64,000 nt of DNA from Paenibacillus sp. H1-7 (GTDB lineage: Bacteria > Bacillota > Bacilli > Paenibacillales > NBRC-103111). The DNA lies in NCBI RefSeq assembly GCF_022354825.1, contig NZ_CP031168.1, forward strand, positions 5,147,501-5,211,500. Direction: 5' to 3'. Both the position numbers and the translations under genes were made by a program. Shown piece after piece: positions 26,561 through 36,439 of this stretch (position 1 is its first letter; each line of letters begins with the position of its first letter). The notes below the pieces were generated by a model. The model worked only from the letters and a program-made list of their open reading frames with translations, did no database searches and had not been told where the DNA came from.

Positions 26561-27301
26561 ATGGATATCGTATCAATGCATCACGGTAAGCACTGTGTGC
26601 CAGAATGGAAATGGAATGTTCCCGCCGGCTGCCATCCGGGGTTTACCCTGTGGAGTATTTGGGGCGGAGAAGGTCAAATGAAGCTCGGCGATAACTGCTA
26701 CCGTTTAAGTGTCGGAGATGTATTTTTTATCAATTATAAGAGTGAGGTCGATGCTTTTCAAAGCGAGCATGCCAGCCTGGATGTCCGCTACATTGATTTC
26801 ACCTTGCGCAATCCGGAAATACTGAGTGACCTGCCCGAGCATCGCCATTTTGATCATTTTCATTTCGTGCTAGAGCTGTTTCATCGCTTTCGTGCAGCCG
26901 AAGAAAGAAATAACCTGGAGCAAATGGAAATATGGCTGCGAGCGCTTATTACGGAGTATCAATCGAAAGCCCCCGTATCCTCCGGCGCATATACGAAACC
27001 GATAGATGAACTATGCCGCATGTTTCAACAGCAGCCGCAGCACCCGTATGATATGAGCGAGCTGGCCAAAAGCCTGTCTCTTACGACCGATCATTTCATC
27101 CGCATCTTTAAACAGGAACGCGGAATTACGCCCTACTCTTATCTGCAGCGCTGCAGGCTGGAAACGGCCAAAACCCTTTTGCGCATGTCTACTCTCAGTA
27201 TTACGGACATTGCGAGCAGCTGCGGCTTTTCCGATATTTATAATTTTTCACGTTTCTTCCAGTCAAAGACAGGCTTATCCCCAAGAAAGTTTCGAAGCTG
27301 A
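26561..27301 (+). CDS. AraC-family transcriptional regulator
   Basis: 246 residues from ATG 26561, which has CGGAGTG upstream; the frame is open to GTG 26516 but without a ribosome binding site there. The N-terminal half is a cupin-like sensor (TLWSIWGGEGQMKLG, VGDVFFINYKSEVDAF). The C-terminal HTH pair is LAKSLSLTTDHFIRIFKQER and ITDIASSCGFSDIYNFSRFF. No target gene is adjacent: the next gene is a convergent methyltransferase. It probably regulates a sugar gene elsewhere. Confidence 0.88.
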   Translation: MDIVSMHHGKHCVPEWKWNVPAGCHPGFTLWSIWGGEGQMKLGDNCYRLSVGDVFFINYKSEVDAFQSEHASLDVRYIDFTLRNPEILSDLPEHRHFDHFHFVLELFHRFRAAEERNNLEQMEIWLRALITEYQSKAPVSSGAYTKPIDELCRMFQQQPQHPYDMSELAKSLSLTTDHFIRIFKQERGITPYSYLQRCRLETAKTLLRMSTLSITDIASSCGFSDIYNFSRFFQSKTGLSPRKFRS

Positions 27302-27366
27302 ATTCTTATTTGTGAGAAATCGATCTCAAGCCGTTCTTCCTTTGCCTGTTGGATAGCTTCTCAGCT

Positions 27367-28164
27367 TCAATTGTCCGACAGAATTCCGATGATGACGTTA
27401 GCGTCCATTTCATCAGAATGAACCCACTTGGGGAGCAATCCATTTTGTGTAAATAGTTCGGCAGTTAGCGGTGCCTGCTTCTCGCTGGTCTCCACTAGCA
27501 GCAACCCTCCTTTTGCAAGCCATTGAGGAGCCTCCGCCACGATTCTTCGTTGAACATCCAGTCCGTCAGCTCCTCCATCAAGGGCGATTCTAGCCTCGTG
27601 GACGCGAGCCTCCGCCGGCATGAATTGTATCGATTCCGTCGGAACGTAAGGAGCATTGGCAATCATTACGTTGACCCGATTAGCAAGCTGAGCAGGCAGA
27701 GGCTCAAAGAGATCCCCTTCATATACCAAGCCTCTGTCTATGGGAATGTTTCGACGAGCGCAATACACTGCAGCAGGATCGATATCAACTGCATACAGTG
27801 CAATCCCTTCCACCGATGCGGATAAGGCAGCACCCAAAGCTCCAGAACCACAGCACAGATCGACCACTACGTCTCCCGGTTGAGTAAGAGATATGGCCTG
27901 TCTAGCAAGAAACTCGGTTCGCTGACGGGGCACGAATACCCCCGGATCCAACTCAATTCGCAATCCGCAAAATTCCGTCCAGCCGATTATGTGTTCCAGA
28001 GGAAAACCGGCAGCCCTCCGATCCACTAGGTTGGCTAATTCGGTATAATTCTGTGATGCAGCTATTAACAAGCGAGCCTCATCCTCAGCAAAAACACATC
28101 CGGCGGCCCGAAGCTTCCATACGATTGTGTCCCAAACGCTGCTTCCTATTTCGCGATATTCCAC
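27367..28164 (-). CDS. Putative protein-(glutamine-N5) methyltransferase (PrmC-related)
   Basis: 265 residues, SAM-dependent Rossmann methyltransferase. The SAM loop VVDLCCGSGALGAAL and the acidic YAVDIDPAAV are clear. The catalytic motif reads NAPYVPT instead of the NPPY of PrmC/HemK, as in the PrmC-related subfamily of unknown protein substrate. EFCGLRIELDPGVFVPRQRTE precedes the fold as in PrmC. Start is GTG 28164 with AAGGATG upstream. It is not beside prfA, so it is not the housekeeping release-factor enzyme. Monocistronic. Confidence 0.85.
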   Translation of the reverse strand: MEYREIGSSVWDTIVWKLRAAGCVFAEDEARLLIAASQNYTELANLVDRRAAGFPLEHIIGWTEFCGLRIELDPGVFVPRQRTEFLARQAISLTQPGDVVVDLCCGSGALGAALSASVEGIALYAVDIDPAAVYCARRNIPIDRGLVYEGDLFEPLPAQLANRVNVMIANAPYVPTESIQFMPAEARVHEARIALDGGADGLDVQRRIVAEAPQWLAKGGLLLVETSEKQAPLTAELFTQNGLLPKWVHSDEMDANVIIGILSDN

Positions 28165-28324
28165 ATATCATCCTTCTTTACATGAAGATTTACTAAAACC
28201 AGTTTACATGGAAGCGTTAGAGGACTTATATGTCAAAAATTCTTATAGTTAAACTGTCCCGGCGGCAGCATCCTTCATTTCCATAATTCACCTTATTATA
28301 TTGGTTTCACGAGCATGATTCAAA

Positions 28325-28347
28325 ACAAAAAAGCCGCTAATGCGGCC
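28325..28347 (-). terminator. Terminator ending the 36.4-28.4 kb catabolic operon
   Basis: Arms GCCGC and GCGGC around TAAT, followed on the minus strand by TTTTTTGTTTTG; 28 bases past the stop at 28375. Confidence 0.8.
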
Positions 28348-28374
28348 TCCTTTTAATATAACACTCCATCATTC

Positions 28375-29373
28375 CTACGTCATAATGGCCAGCTGCTCCC
28401 GCTTCACCTCGAAGGCAAGCGGTTCTCCAGCATAGAATCGCCTGATCTCCTCCACCATCATTGTGCCGATCCGTAGTCGTGAGTCCGGATTGACTCCGGC
28501 AAGGTGAGGTCTGGCTATCACATTACCGAGCCGCCTGAATTCGCTGTCCGGAGGAAGAGGCTCTACGGAGAATACATCCACCCCGGCCAGAAACCGGTTC
28601 TTGCGAAGCTCCGCAAGCAGCGCATCTTCGTCGATCAGATCGCCTCGGGCCGTGTTGATCAGCATCGCGCCGTCCTGAATCAGGGACAGCTCCTTCACCC
28701 CGATCATCCGATACGTTTCCGGCACCTTCGGCGCATGTAAAGAGATAATATCTGACGATGACAGCAGCTCGTGCAGCGAGGCTAGCCGAACCCCCAGCTC
28801 GGCGGCTTTTTCCTCCGACAGGAACGGATCATAGCCGAGGATGCTAACACCGAACGGCTGCAGCAGCTTGATGACTTCTCGCGCCACCATGCCCAGACCG
28901 ACCAAACCGACCGTCTTTCCTCGCAGCTCATACGTTTCCAATGCCGGCAGCTTGGCGTTTCCGCCAGTGCTCATAATTTCATGAACCCCGATAATCCGAT
29001 GGCCCAACGCAAGAATAAGCGCCAGCACCGATTCGCTCACGGATACGGCAATAGCATAGTTGCTGTTAAGCACGCGGATTCCGCGGTCGTACACCTTCGT
29101 TGTCGGCAGCACCGGGCGAATGGAGCCGGCCATATGCGCAACGAGCTCCAACTGCTCTGCATGCTCCAGCACCTCGTCGTCCAGCGGACAAGTTCTCCAG
29201 GTTGTGATGACGATATGCGCTCCCTTCACTCTGGCCGCAAGCTCTTCCTTGGTGAAGGCGCGGTCATACGGGTTCCATTCAATATGTCCCAGAGACTGCA
29301 GCTGGGCTTTCGTCTCCTCCGTCAAGAAAGCGCTGATCTGATTATTAGGTATTTGCACTAAAATGGTACGCAT
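28375..29373 (-). CDS. D-2-hydroxyacid dehydrogenase family protein
   Basis: 332 residues, formate/glycerate dehydrogenase fold. The NAD motif GLVGLGMVAREV sits in the middle. Catalytic Arg is in NTARGDLIDEDAL, and the downstream Glu (VFSVEPLP) and His (ARPHLAGV) complete the triad. It probably interconverts a 2-keto acid and a D-2-hydroxy acid with NAD(P)H. ATG 29373 is chosen over 29385, which abuts its own GGAG. Last gene of the fucose-like operon, 86 bases after the binding protein, so it may handle the 2-keto acid end product of the sugar pathway. Confidence 0.88.
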   Translation of the reverse strand: MRTILVQIPNNQISAFLTEETKAQLQSLGHIEWNPYDRAFTKEELAARVKGAHIVITTWRTCPLDDEVLEHAEQLELVAHMAGSIRPVLPTTKVYDRGIRVLNSNYAIAVSVSESVLALILALGHRIIGVHEIMSTGGNAKLPALETYELRGKTVGLVGLGMVAREVIKLLQPFGVSILGYDPFLSEEKAAELGVRLASLHELLSSSDIISLHAPKVPETYRMIGVKELSLIQDGAMLINTARGDLIDEDALLAELRKNRFLAGVDVFSVEPLPPDSEFRRLGNVIARPHLAGVNPDSRLRIGTMMVEEIRRFYAGEPLAFEVKREQLAIMT

Positions 29374-29459
29374 ACTTGCTTCCATCTCCTCATCTCCGTC
29401 AGGAGGAAAATGCCGAGGCAGACGGATTGCTCCATCTACCCCGGTCTCCTTATCAAATT

Positions 29460-31124
29460 CTATTTCTTCTGCTGCGCATCATAGGCTTTTTGGTAAATCT
29501 CCAAGTACTTTTTAAGGTTCATCTTATCAAGCGTACTCACGTAGTTGTTCCATTCCTTCTCGATATCCGCATCCCCTGTCACGAATCGGGCGATCATGGT
29601 TTTCACGTAGTCGTTGATCGTTTTGTCCAGCTCGGCGAGCACCTGGGAATCGCTTGGCGGGAAGAATAACGGCGGAACCAGCGTCTTGATATCCGGCTTG
29701 AACGGTTCATAATTTTTCTTCGTAATGTCGTAGTACATTTTTTCTTTATCCGGCAGCTTCAGCACCGCCTGACCTGCATACCAATCCTTATCCGTCCGGT
29801 AGTTCAAGCCGTATTGGGCCCAGCCCTCATTCTGTACCCGGCCGAATGGAATGAGCAGCCGGTATTTCGCAGGCTGACCGTCCCTGCCCAGATCACCCGG
29901 TTGAGGCCAAGACCATGACGAGTTTTCCACCCCGAAGTTGGAGTATAGATTGGCTTCGAAATCATACATCACATCCGCCCAGCGCATCGTTGCTTCCGGG
30001 TACTTATTGGTGTTGGTCATAATGAAGTTTCCCGAGCGGATTTTGTCATATGGATTCCAGAACGCGGTCTGCTTGCCCGAAGGTCCCTTGAGCGGAGCTA
30101 TAGGCTGGTAATCGAGCCATCTGCCGCTCGGTCCTTCAACGATCGTAATGGTTGACGGCGAATGCGCCGGCATAGCCCCTGCGATGGCAATATCCGGATT
30201 TTCCGCGATTTTCTTAAGTCCTGCGTCGTCCTGAGTGAAGGATTGCGGAGCAATCAACCCTTCTTTATATAGCTTATTTAAATATTGCAGTCCCGCTTTC
30301 CATTCGGGCTTGTTGTATACGACATCGATTTTACCGCCATTGACGATCATCCGTTTCATACCGTCGTCATAAATAAACGAATTCATAATAAAAGGATCGA
30401 TGAGAGTTCTCGTCCCGGTAGCTCCAGCCAGCGCCAGCTCATCCGGCTTGCCGTTGCCGTTCGGATCCTTCTCCTTAAATGCCTTGAGCATTTGATAGAA
30501 CTCGTCAAGCGTTGCAGGCTCCTTTAATCCGAGCTTATCGAGCCATGGCTTATACACATACATTTTAAAATTCATCGAGCAGTGATAGCATTCGTTGACA
30601 TACGGCAAGCTATAAACTTTATTCCCTGGCGCCGTTACCGCATCCTTGACCTCCGGCATTTCCTGGAATATTTTCTTCGTATTCGGTCCGTACTTCTCAA
30701 TCAAGTCGGTAAAGGAGACGAACACTCCCTGTTCTCCGTACACCATCTGCTGCTCGGGAGAGATCCCCATGTTCAGGATGACATCCGGCAGATCGCCGCT
30801 TGACAGCACCAGGTTCAGCTGCTCCAGATAGTTCTTCTCATCCGTAACGATCCATTCCACCTGGACATTCGTCTTATTCTCGAGCCATTTCGTATAGCCG
30901 TTCGTGTTGAAGTTCTCCACCAGACTGTTGCCGCGGACAAGCACCTTCAGCTTTATTTTCTCATTTACGATGGGAAATTGGCCGGGCGGATTCACTTTGT
31001 TTGCCGTCGGACTTTGTTTGTTCTCACCCTCCTTGGCTGTTTCACCGGGATCCGACGTGCACGCTGACAGCAGTAACGAGAGACAAAAGACGATCGTCCA
31101 CAACAGCACTATCCTTTTTCGCAT
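29460..31124 (-). CDS. Extracellular solute-binding lipoprotein (LipO/LplA type)
   Basis: 554 residues. Signal peptide with lipobox LLSAC (Cys at about residue 22). Typical of the large oligosaccharide-binding lipoproteins paired with Lpl permeases: KLKVLVRGN, SSGDLPDVILNMG, LNKLYKEGLIAPQSFTQD and the C-terminal helix YQKAYDAQQKK. It captures an oligosaccharide outside the membrane for the permeases encoded just upstream (31177-33050). The ATG at 31124 has GGGAGG ten bases before it. Substrate unknown; the operon context suggests a deoxysugar- or uronate-containing saccharide. Confidence 0.92.
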   Translation of the reverse strand: MRKRIVLLWTIVFCLSLLLSACTSDPGETAKEGENKQSPTANKVNPPGQFPIVNEKIKLKVLVRGNSLVENFNTNGYTKWLENKTNVQVEWIVTDEKNYLEQLNLVLSSGDLPDVILNMGISPEQQMVYGEQGVFVSFTDLIEKYGPNTKKIFQEMPEVKDAVTAPGNKVYSLPYVNECYHCSMNFKMYVYKPWLDKLGLKEPATLDEFYQMLKAFKEKDPNGNGKPDELALAGATGTRTLIDPFIMNSFIYDDGMKRMIVNGGKIDVVYNKPEWKAGLQYLNKLYKEGLIAPQSFTQDDAGLKKIAENPDIAIAGAMPAHSPSTITIVEGPSGRWLDYQPIAPLKGPSGKQTAFWNPYDKIRSGNFIMTNTNKYPEATMRWADVMYDFEANLYSNFGVENSSWSWPQPGDLGRDGQPAKYRLLIPFGRVQNEGWAQYGLNYRTDKDWYAGQAVLKLPDKEKMYYDITKKNYEPFKPDIKTLVPPLFFPPSDSQVLAELDKTINDYVKTMIARFVTGDADIEKEWNNYVSTLDKMNLKKYLEIYQKAYDAQQKK

Positions 31125-31176
31125 GGTCTTGACCTCCCATAATCAAATGCTCACTCACCCTTAAGACCGTTGCCGC

Positions 31177-32070
31177 TTACCCTTTAATGGATCCGATCAT
31201 CACCCCTTTAACAAAATGCTTTTGCACAAACGGATATATCACCAGCACGGGCACGGTAGCAACTACGATCAGCGAGTATTTAAGCAGGTCCGCCAAGCCC
31301 TGTCTGGCAACCAAATCCTCTTCACTCATTACCATGCTCGGATCGATTTGATTCTGGATCAAGATGCTGCGAAGCACCAGCTGCAGCGGATATAATTCCC
31401 GGTCCTTCAAGTACAATAAAGCGCTGAAATAGGAGTTCCAATGATTGACCGCATAAAATAGAGAGATAACCGCTACTATCGGACCGGACAACGGCAGGAC
31501 AATCCGGGTGAGAAACTGCCAGTCGGTTGAACCGTCCACCTGTGCAGCCTCGAGCATCTCATTAGGGATATTCGTCTGAAAGTAAGTGCGCGTAATGATC
31601 ACATTAAATACGCTGAGGGCAGAAGGGATGATCATAGCCCATCTCGTATCCAGCAAGCCTAAATCCTTTACCAGCAAATAGTTGGGAATCAGGCCGCCGG
31701 AGAACATGATGGTGAATACAAAAATAAACATGATCAGGTTTCTTCCAATGAAATCTCTTCGCGCCAGCGGGTAAGCCGCCATTAACGTCAGCACGACATT
31801 GATTATCGTGCCTACTACCGTGTAGAACAGTGAATTGGCGAATCCGGTCCATACCGCTTTGTTGTTGAACACCGCCTCGTACCCTTTAAGCCCCGGATCC
31901 ACAGGCCACAGCCAAACTCTGCCGGAAATTACCGCCTCCGAGGAGCTGAAGGAAGCGCTGACAATATATATTAGCGGATACAGCATGGATAAGAAAAATA
32001 TTGATAATATCGTATAGTTAACTATGTTAAATACTTTGTCACCGGTAGCTTCTCTTATGTTACGATGCAT
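31177..32070 (-). CDS. Sugar ABC transporter permease (LplC/YtcP type)
   Basis: 297 residues with six membrane helices. The N-terminal FNIVNYTILSIFFLSMLYPL, the EAA loop EAAQVDGSTDWQFLTRIVLP and the C-terminal QKHFVKGVMIGSIKG are family marks. It starts 17 bases after the LplB-type permease and forms a heterodimeric channel with it. The ATPase must come from elsewhere in the genome. Confidence 0.93.
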   Translation of the reverse strand: MHRNIREATGDKVFNIVNYTILSIFFLSMLYPLIYIVSASFSSSEAVISGRVWLWPVDPGLKGYEAVFNNKAVWTGFANSLFYTVVGTIINVVLTLMAAYPLARRDFIGRNLIMFIFVFTIMFSGGLIPNYLLVKDLGLLDTRWAMIIPSALSVFNVIITRTYFQTNIPNEMLEAAQVDGSTDWQFLTRIVLPLSGPIVAVISLFYAVNHWNSYFSALLYLKDRELYPLQLVLRSILIQNQIDPSMVMSEEDLVARQGLADLLKYSLIVVATVPVLVIYPFVQKHFVKGVMIGSIKG

Positions 32071-32087
32071 GCGTCATTCCCCCTACC

Positions 32088-33050
32088 CTACCACAGACTG
32101 CTCTGGCCGATTTTTTTGGCAAGCCGGTTCACGGAGATCAGCAGGATGAGATTGATGATATTCTTAAACAATCCAATCGCGCTCGAATAAGAGAAATTGA
32201 CAATATTCGAAGCCAAGCCAACCTTATACACGTACGTATCCACAATCTCGGATGTCCGCAGGTTGAGCGGATTTTGCATCAGGAATGCTTTTTCAAAACC
32301 GATCTCCAGCATCCGGCCGACATCCAGAATAAGGAGAATAATCGCGATGGGTAAGATGCCGGGAATATCGATATGCCAGATTCTGCGAAGCTTGGAAGCC
32401 CCGTCTACAACCGCAGCCTCATGAAGAGAAGGATCGATGCTTGCCAGCGCCGCCAAATAAATAATGCAGCTGAAGCCTACGTTCTGCCATACGCCCGACC
32501 ACACATAAATGCTGCGGAAGTACGATGCCTCGCCTATCCAGTTCACAGGGTCAAATCCGAACCAGGAGATGATTACATTAACAATCCCGATTCGCGGATC
32601 AAGCACCTGAAAGATGATGCCGACCATGACAACGACCGAAATAAAGTGCGGTGCGTAAGTAACCATCTGAACCGTCTTCTTAAACCTCTCATGCATGACG
32701 TAGTTCAGGCTCAAAGCCAGCAGGATCGGAAACGGAAAGCCTGCAGCCAGCTGATAGAAGCTGAGGGCAATCGTGTTCCACATAATGTTCCAAAACTCGT
32801 AGGATTCAAAGAAGCGGACAAAATGATCGAAGCCGACCCAGCTGCTCCCCCAGATTCCTTTGCTTGCGACGAAGTTCTTAAATGCAATTTGAGCTCCGTA
32901 CATCGGAACGTATTTGAATATAATGATAAAAGCAAACGGGAGCGCCATCAGCAAATATAGCTGCCAGACCCTCCCCATGTCCCGCAGCAATTTTCTGTGT
33001 CTGCTCATAGGAACCGCATGGGACAATTGCTTCGTACTTGCCGTTTCCAT
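32088..33050 (-). CDS. Sugar ABC transporter permease (LplB/YteP type)
   Basis: 320 residues. The conserved N-terminus MALPFAFIIIFKYVPMYGAQ, the EAA loop EAAVVDGASKLRRIWHIDIP and GRMLEIGFEKAFLMQNPLN identify the family. The frame opens at GTG 33059, but ATG 33050 has GGAGG eight bases upstream and is preferred. It follows the Gfo/Idh gene by 29 bases in the same operon. Confidence 0.93.
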   Translation of the reverse strand: METASTKQLSHAVPMSRHRKLLRDMGRVWQLYLLMALPFAFIIIFKYVPMYGAQIAFKNFVASKGIWGSSWVGFDHFVRFFESYEFWNIMWNTIALSFYQLAAGFPFPILLALSLNYVMHERFKKTVQMVTYAPHFISVVVMVGIIFQVLDPRIGIVNVIISWFGFDPVNWIGEASYFRSIYVWSGVWQNVGFSCIIYLAALASIDPSLHEAAVVDGASKLRRIWHIDIPGILPIAIILLILDVGRMLEIGFEKAFLMQNPLNLRTSEIVDTYVYKVGLASNIVNFSYSSAIGLFKNIINLILLISVNRLAKKIGQSSLW

Positions 33051-33079
33051 TGGTGCCACCTCCTACGGGAATAGAACAT

Positions 33080-34048
33080 TTATCTGCCGGCGAGCATCGC
33101 TTGCGCAAGAATAGTCTCCGCTACCTCCATCGTCTTCAATGCGTCACCGAAGTGGGAGGAAGGCAATGTCCCCGACTTCAAGCAGCGGATGAATTCCTGA
33201 TGCTTCGCAAGAAATCCTCCGTACTGGAACAGCTCCTGGCCCCCCGCCATTTCCCGGGCATCGTATTCGATTCCTTGGGTATCTCCATCGGCGTATAGGA
33301 AGCCTTTGGTCTCATGCTCGGCCTCTACGCAAATGTTGGGAGCATGCATTTCAACGAAAAAAATACGGCGTCCGCTGGACCAGCTATTGATCAGGTAGCC
33401 CGTCGAGCCGTTGTCAAAGTGGAGCGTAGCCGAAATGAAGTTGATATCCGGCACCTGAACCCGTTTGGTCATGCTTTCCACATGGACGACTTCACCGCCG
33501 CACATCCAGCGCACCGTGTCGATGGAGTGCACCGTATCGTCCATCATCCGGTCTCTGGCATGAAGGTATGGCTTGATCTCGGATTTGTAAAATCGGCATA
33601 CTGCGTGCGTAATCGGGCCTCGCTGCAAGCATTCCTCTCGAAGCTTCGTGACCATCGGTGAGCTGCGACGCTGAAAGCTGACTTGGGTGATGCAGCCGTT
33701 CTTTTCAGCCAAGTGGGCTAACGATCTTGCTTGATGTATCGTAATACCCAAAGGCTTCTCAATGTACAGGTTTAATCCCTGCTCCAAGCACCATACCCAT
33801 ATGTCGTACATGAGATGCGGCTGACCGATCACATAGACGGCTTGCGGCTTGACTTCTTCTACCATTAAACGGTAGTCGCTATACCTGTTTTCAATTCCGT
33901 ATTGATCTGCCGTTTGCTGCAGCGCTAATGGATTCAGATCGCATACCCCGGCTATTTCCACGTCATCCATATAAGCCAGCGACGGGTAGTGCACCGAATT
34001 GGCCATTCGGCCGGCGCCAATAATGGCTATTCTGATTTTGTCCGTCAT
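33080..34048 (-). CDS. Gfo/Idh/MocA-family oxidoreductase
   Basis: 322 residues. N-terminal Rossmann fold IRIAIIGAGRMANSVHYPSL, signature YIEKPLGITIHQA at about residue 95, and a substrate domain with RMMDDTVHSIDTVRWMCGG. It probably oxidises the sugar released from the imported saccharide, or an intermediate in the pathway, using NAD(P). ATG 34048 has AAGGAGG upstream. It lies 15 bases after the isomerase/epimerase-fold gene and 29 bases before the permease start. Confidence 0.88.
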   Translation of the reverse strand: MTDKIRIAIIGAGRMANSVHYPSLAYMDDVEIAGVCDLNPLALQQTADQYGIENRYSDYRLMVEEVKPQAVYVIGQPHLMYDIWVWCLEQGLNLYIEKPLGITIHQARSLAHLAEKNGCITQVSFQRRSSPMVTKLREECLQRGPITHAVCRFYKSEIKPYLHARDRMMDDTVHSIDTVRWMCGGEVVHVESMTKRVQVPDINFISATLHFDNGSTGYLINSWSSGRRIFFVEMHAPNICVEAEHETKGFLYADGDTQGIEYDAREMAGGQELFQYGGFLAKHQEFIRCLKSGTLPSSHFGDALKTMEVAETILAQAMLAGR

Positions 34049-34063
34049 ATTGCAGTTCCTCCT

Positions 34064-34855
34064 TTAAGCGAATAATGACTTCGCGTAATCCATGTCTTCT
34101 CGAATCAGCCGGTCCACGTCCTTATCGTTCGTGTATTCCGCCGACAAGCATACGACTCCGCTGTAATTGCGCTGCAGCAGATAAGCCGCAACCCTTGGCC
34201 AAGATGCGAGTCCCTGACGCCCGGACGTAAAGTATCGCTTCCATTCGGCGTTCTGCGCTTCAGGCCCGTTCAACCGGTGATAATAAGCGTTCTTCAAATT
34301 CACCATGGCTAAGTGAGGCCAAATGATATCCAGGCCGTATTCCGGCTGCTGTCCGGCCAGAGCATCATGGGCGCAATCCCAGATCGCTCCTATGCATTCA
34401 GGCGGTAGTCCGTCGAGCAAATGCAGCATCCCCGTAGAATCGGTGACGAAATTGCCATAGTGCTGCTGTACCCCAACCTTCACCCCATACTTTTCGCACA
34501 GTGGGATAAGCGCTTCCAATTTCTCGCGTTCCCGCTTCTCGGAAGCTACATAACCAAGCTCCGGCGATATCGTAGGCATAATCCGGATCATCGGAATTCC
34601 CGCCTCCGCACAACCGGCAAACACTCGCTCGTCTGTACCGCTTGCCACACTGAAAATGCTTAGCCCGTGGTCGGCGAATTGCTCTGCAAGCTTCGGAAGC
34701 TGATGGGCGTTCGCCGGATCGACTTGGAAGCCGTCGCGCAGCGGAAACTCGACACCGTCGCAGCCGAGTTCCTTAACGAATTTGCACAAATCCCAGACGG
34801 ATAAGGTTTTCCAAGGCTTCGTGAACACAGAGAATAAAACGGATTGATCTGCCAT
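34064..34855 (-). CDS. Sugar phosphate isomerase/epimerase-fold protein (AP endonuclease 2-like TIM barrel)
   Basis: 263 residues. TIM-barrel features: ELGCDGVEFPLRDGF, PMIRIMPTI, KYGVKVGVQQHYGNFVTDS, GAIWDCAHDALAG and the metal-ligand-type His/Glu near VCLSAEYTND. Members isomerise or dehydrate sugars and inosose-like compounds with a divalent metal. GTG 34864 precedes, but ATG 34855 is better spaced from AAAGGA. Operon position between the aldo/keto reductase and Gfo/Idh genes suggests successive steps on one sugar; the reaction is not known. Confidence 0.85.
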   Translation of the reverse strand: MADQSVLFSVFTKPWKTLSVWDLCKFVKELGCDGVEFPLRDGFQVDPANAHQLPKLAEQFADHGLSIFSVASGTDERVFAGCAEAGIPMIRIMPTISPELGYVASEKREREKLEALIPLCEKYGVKVGVQQHYGNFVTDSTGMLHLLDGLPPECIGAIWDCAHDALAGQQPEYGLDIIWPHLAMVNLKNAYYHRLNGPEAQNAEWKRYFTSGRQGLASWPRVAAYLLQRNYSGVVCLSAEYTNDKDVDRLIREDMDYAKSLFA

Positions 34856-34940
34856 GGTGAGCACATCCTTTGCTTTTTTGATATTTTTTCTTATGAGTCT
34901 GAGTCAACAATCATAATATCCACTTATTTCCTTACGGGCT

Positions 34941-35990
34941 TTACCGGATCCGATTATGGTTCCTGTTTTCATAATAATCAGGACTAGGCCCAAGCTTGCG
35001 AAGCACCGGTTCGCTAACCCGGTTCAGCCTCTCCATAACATCTCGACTCAGCTCCACGGACGCCGCCTGCGCATTCAGCTCCAGCTGCTCCACGTTGCGC
35101 GACCCGACAATAGTCGTGGCAATGGCACTGTTAGTAATTGCCCAAGCCAGGCATAGCACAATCATGTGGAGGTCCAGCTCACGAGCTATCGTCTGCACTT
35201 CCTTCAGCACGTTATTGATTTCCGCTTCGGCTCCTACCTCTCCATGGCGGGTTCCTTGCCCCCTGCTGTGATGGAAGTGTCTGGACCTTGCCTGCATGGG
35301 CTTCACATCCGCCAGATCGGCGTATTTGCCGGTTAATACGCCCTGCTGCAAAGGCATGTAGCCGATTACACCCATTTGATGCTTCTGGCAATATGGAAGG
35401 ATGGTCTCCTCGATCGCCCGCGATATCAAGTTATACGGCAGCTCGTTGGCTGCTGCTTTCACTCCGGTCGCACGCACCTCCTCCATTTGTGCAACCCCGT
35501 GATTGCTGATCCCGATATGGCGAATTTTCCCTTCCTTCTGCAGCTCCCGGAGCGTATAGAATACCTCTTCGACGGTTGGCGGGCTCGCAATCAATCCGGG
35601 ATTTGTCGTAAAATGTCGAATCGCCAACGGCGATATCGGCCAATGCAGCATATACAGGTCGATATAGTCGGTCTGCAGACGCTTTAGACTTGCCTCGCAG
35701 CCCTTCCTCAGCAAATCCGGTCGCGCATTCGCCGTATTGATCTTGCTGCCGATAACAGCCTCGTGACGGCGCCCCTTAAGCGCAATCCCGAGCGATATTT
35801 CACTTTCCCCATCATTATAGATTTCCGCCGTATCGAAATAATTGATCCCGATGTCCAAAGCCTTATGTACGACTTCATCCACGTCCTTCTGAGACTGGTC
35901 CCCCCAATAAGCTCCTCCGCCGTATTGCCAGCACCCCATGCCGAGAACGCCCAGCTTCAGATCCGTAGCTCCAAGTGTCCGTACTTTCAT
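34941..35990 (-). CDS. Aldo/keto reductase
   Basis: 349 residues, (beta/alpha)8 AKR. The tetrad is visible: Asp and Tyr in YFDTAEIYNDGESE, Lys in EAVIGSKI, His in YMLHWPIS. NADPH-binding end TIVGSRNVEQL is intact. Its ATG overlaps the stop of the FucU-type gene by four bases, so the two are translationally coupled. Pairing with a mutarotase suggests that it oxidises a specific pyranose anomer (as an L-fucose/L-galactose-type dehydrogenase would) or reduces an aldose; which direction is unknown. Confidence 0.9.
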   Translation of the reverse strand: MKVRTLGATDLKLGVLGMGCWQYGGGAYWGDQSQKDVDEVVHKALDIGINYFDTAEIYNDGESEISLGIALKGRRHEAVIGSKINTANARPDLLRKGCEASLKRLQTDYIDLYMLHWPISPLAIRHFTTNPGLIASPPTVEEVFYTLRELQKEGKIRHIGISNHGVAQMEEVRATGVKAAANELPYNLISRAIEETILPYCQKHQMGVIGYMPLQQGVLTGKYADLADVKPMQARSRHFHHSRGQGTRHGEVGAEAEINNVLKEVQTIARELDLHMIVLCLAWAITNSAIATTIVGSRNVEQLELNAQAASVELSRDVMERLNRVSEPVLRKLGPSPDYYENRNHNRIR

Positions 35991-36439
35991 CGTTCCGCCT
36001 CCTTTATGGAGGGAGTTCGGATCACGCCTTTTTTCAAAATCAAATTGCCCTTATACGCCTCGTCGCTGGTCGCAATAACGGCAAAAGCCTCCTTCGCTCT
36101 GCTGTAAAAGGCGAACCGCTCCACATAGTCAAAATCAACGAAATCCGGTTGGCTGGAACGAATCAGGGTGCGGTACTGCTCCCATACATCCGGCTGACGG
36201 TCTTTTTCCCCCAACGACATCACTGCTGCCGGGCGTTCCACTGCGTAATCCAGCGGAAAAAAAGGCATAATGGCTCCAAGCACATCCGTAATTCGGTGTC
36301 CATCGCTTCGAATCAATCGTTTGGCCAAAGTAACAGCCGGAAAATTACCGTCTGCCAAGACGATTTCGTCCCCATGGCCCATTTCCATCAAAGCCTGCAT
36401 CAGCTGCGGAGAAATGATCGGCGGTATTCCTCTCAACAT
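35987..36439 (-). CDS. fucU: RbsD/FucU-family sugar mutarotase
   Basis: 150 residues, normal for the family. The N-terminal active-site region reads MGHGDEIVLADGNFPA with the catalytic His and Asp, and the C-terminal FAVIATSDEAYKGNLILKKGV matches L-fucose mutarotases rather than ribose pyranase. It interconverts alpha and beta anomers of L-fucose or a similar sugar in the cytoplasm. ATG 36439 has AAGGAGG eleven bases upstream. First gene of a nine-gene operon; divergent from the ROK regulator. Confidence 0.88.
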   Translation of the reverse strand: MLRGIPPIISPQLMQALMEMGHGDEIVLADGNFPAVTLAKRLIRSDGHRITDVLGAIMPFFPLDYAVERPAAVMSLGEKDRQPDVWEQYRTLIRSSQPDFVDFDYVERFAFYSRAKEAFAVIATSDEAYKGNLILKKGVIRTPSIKEAER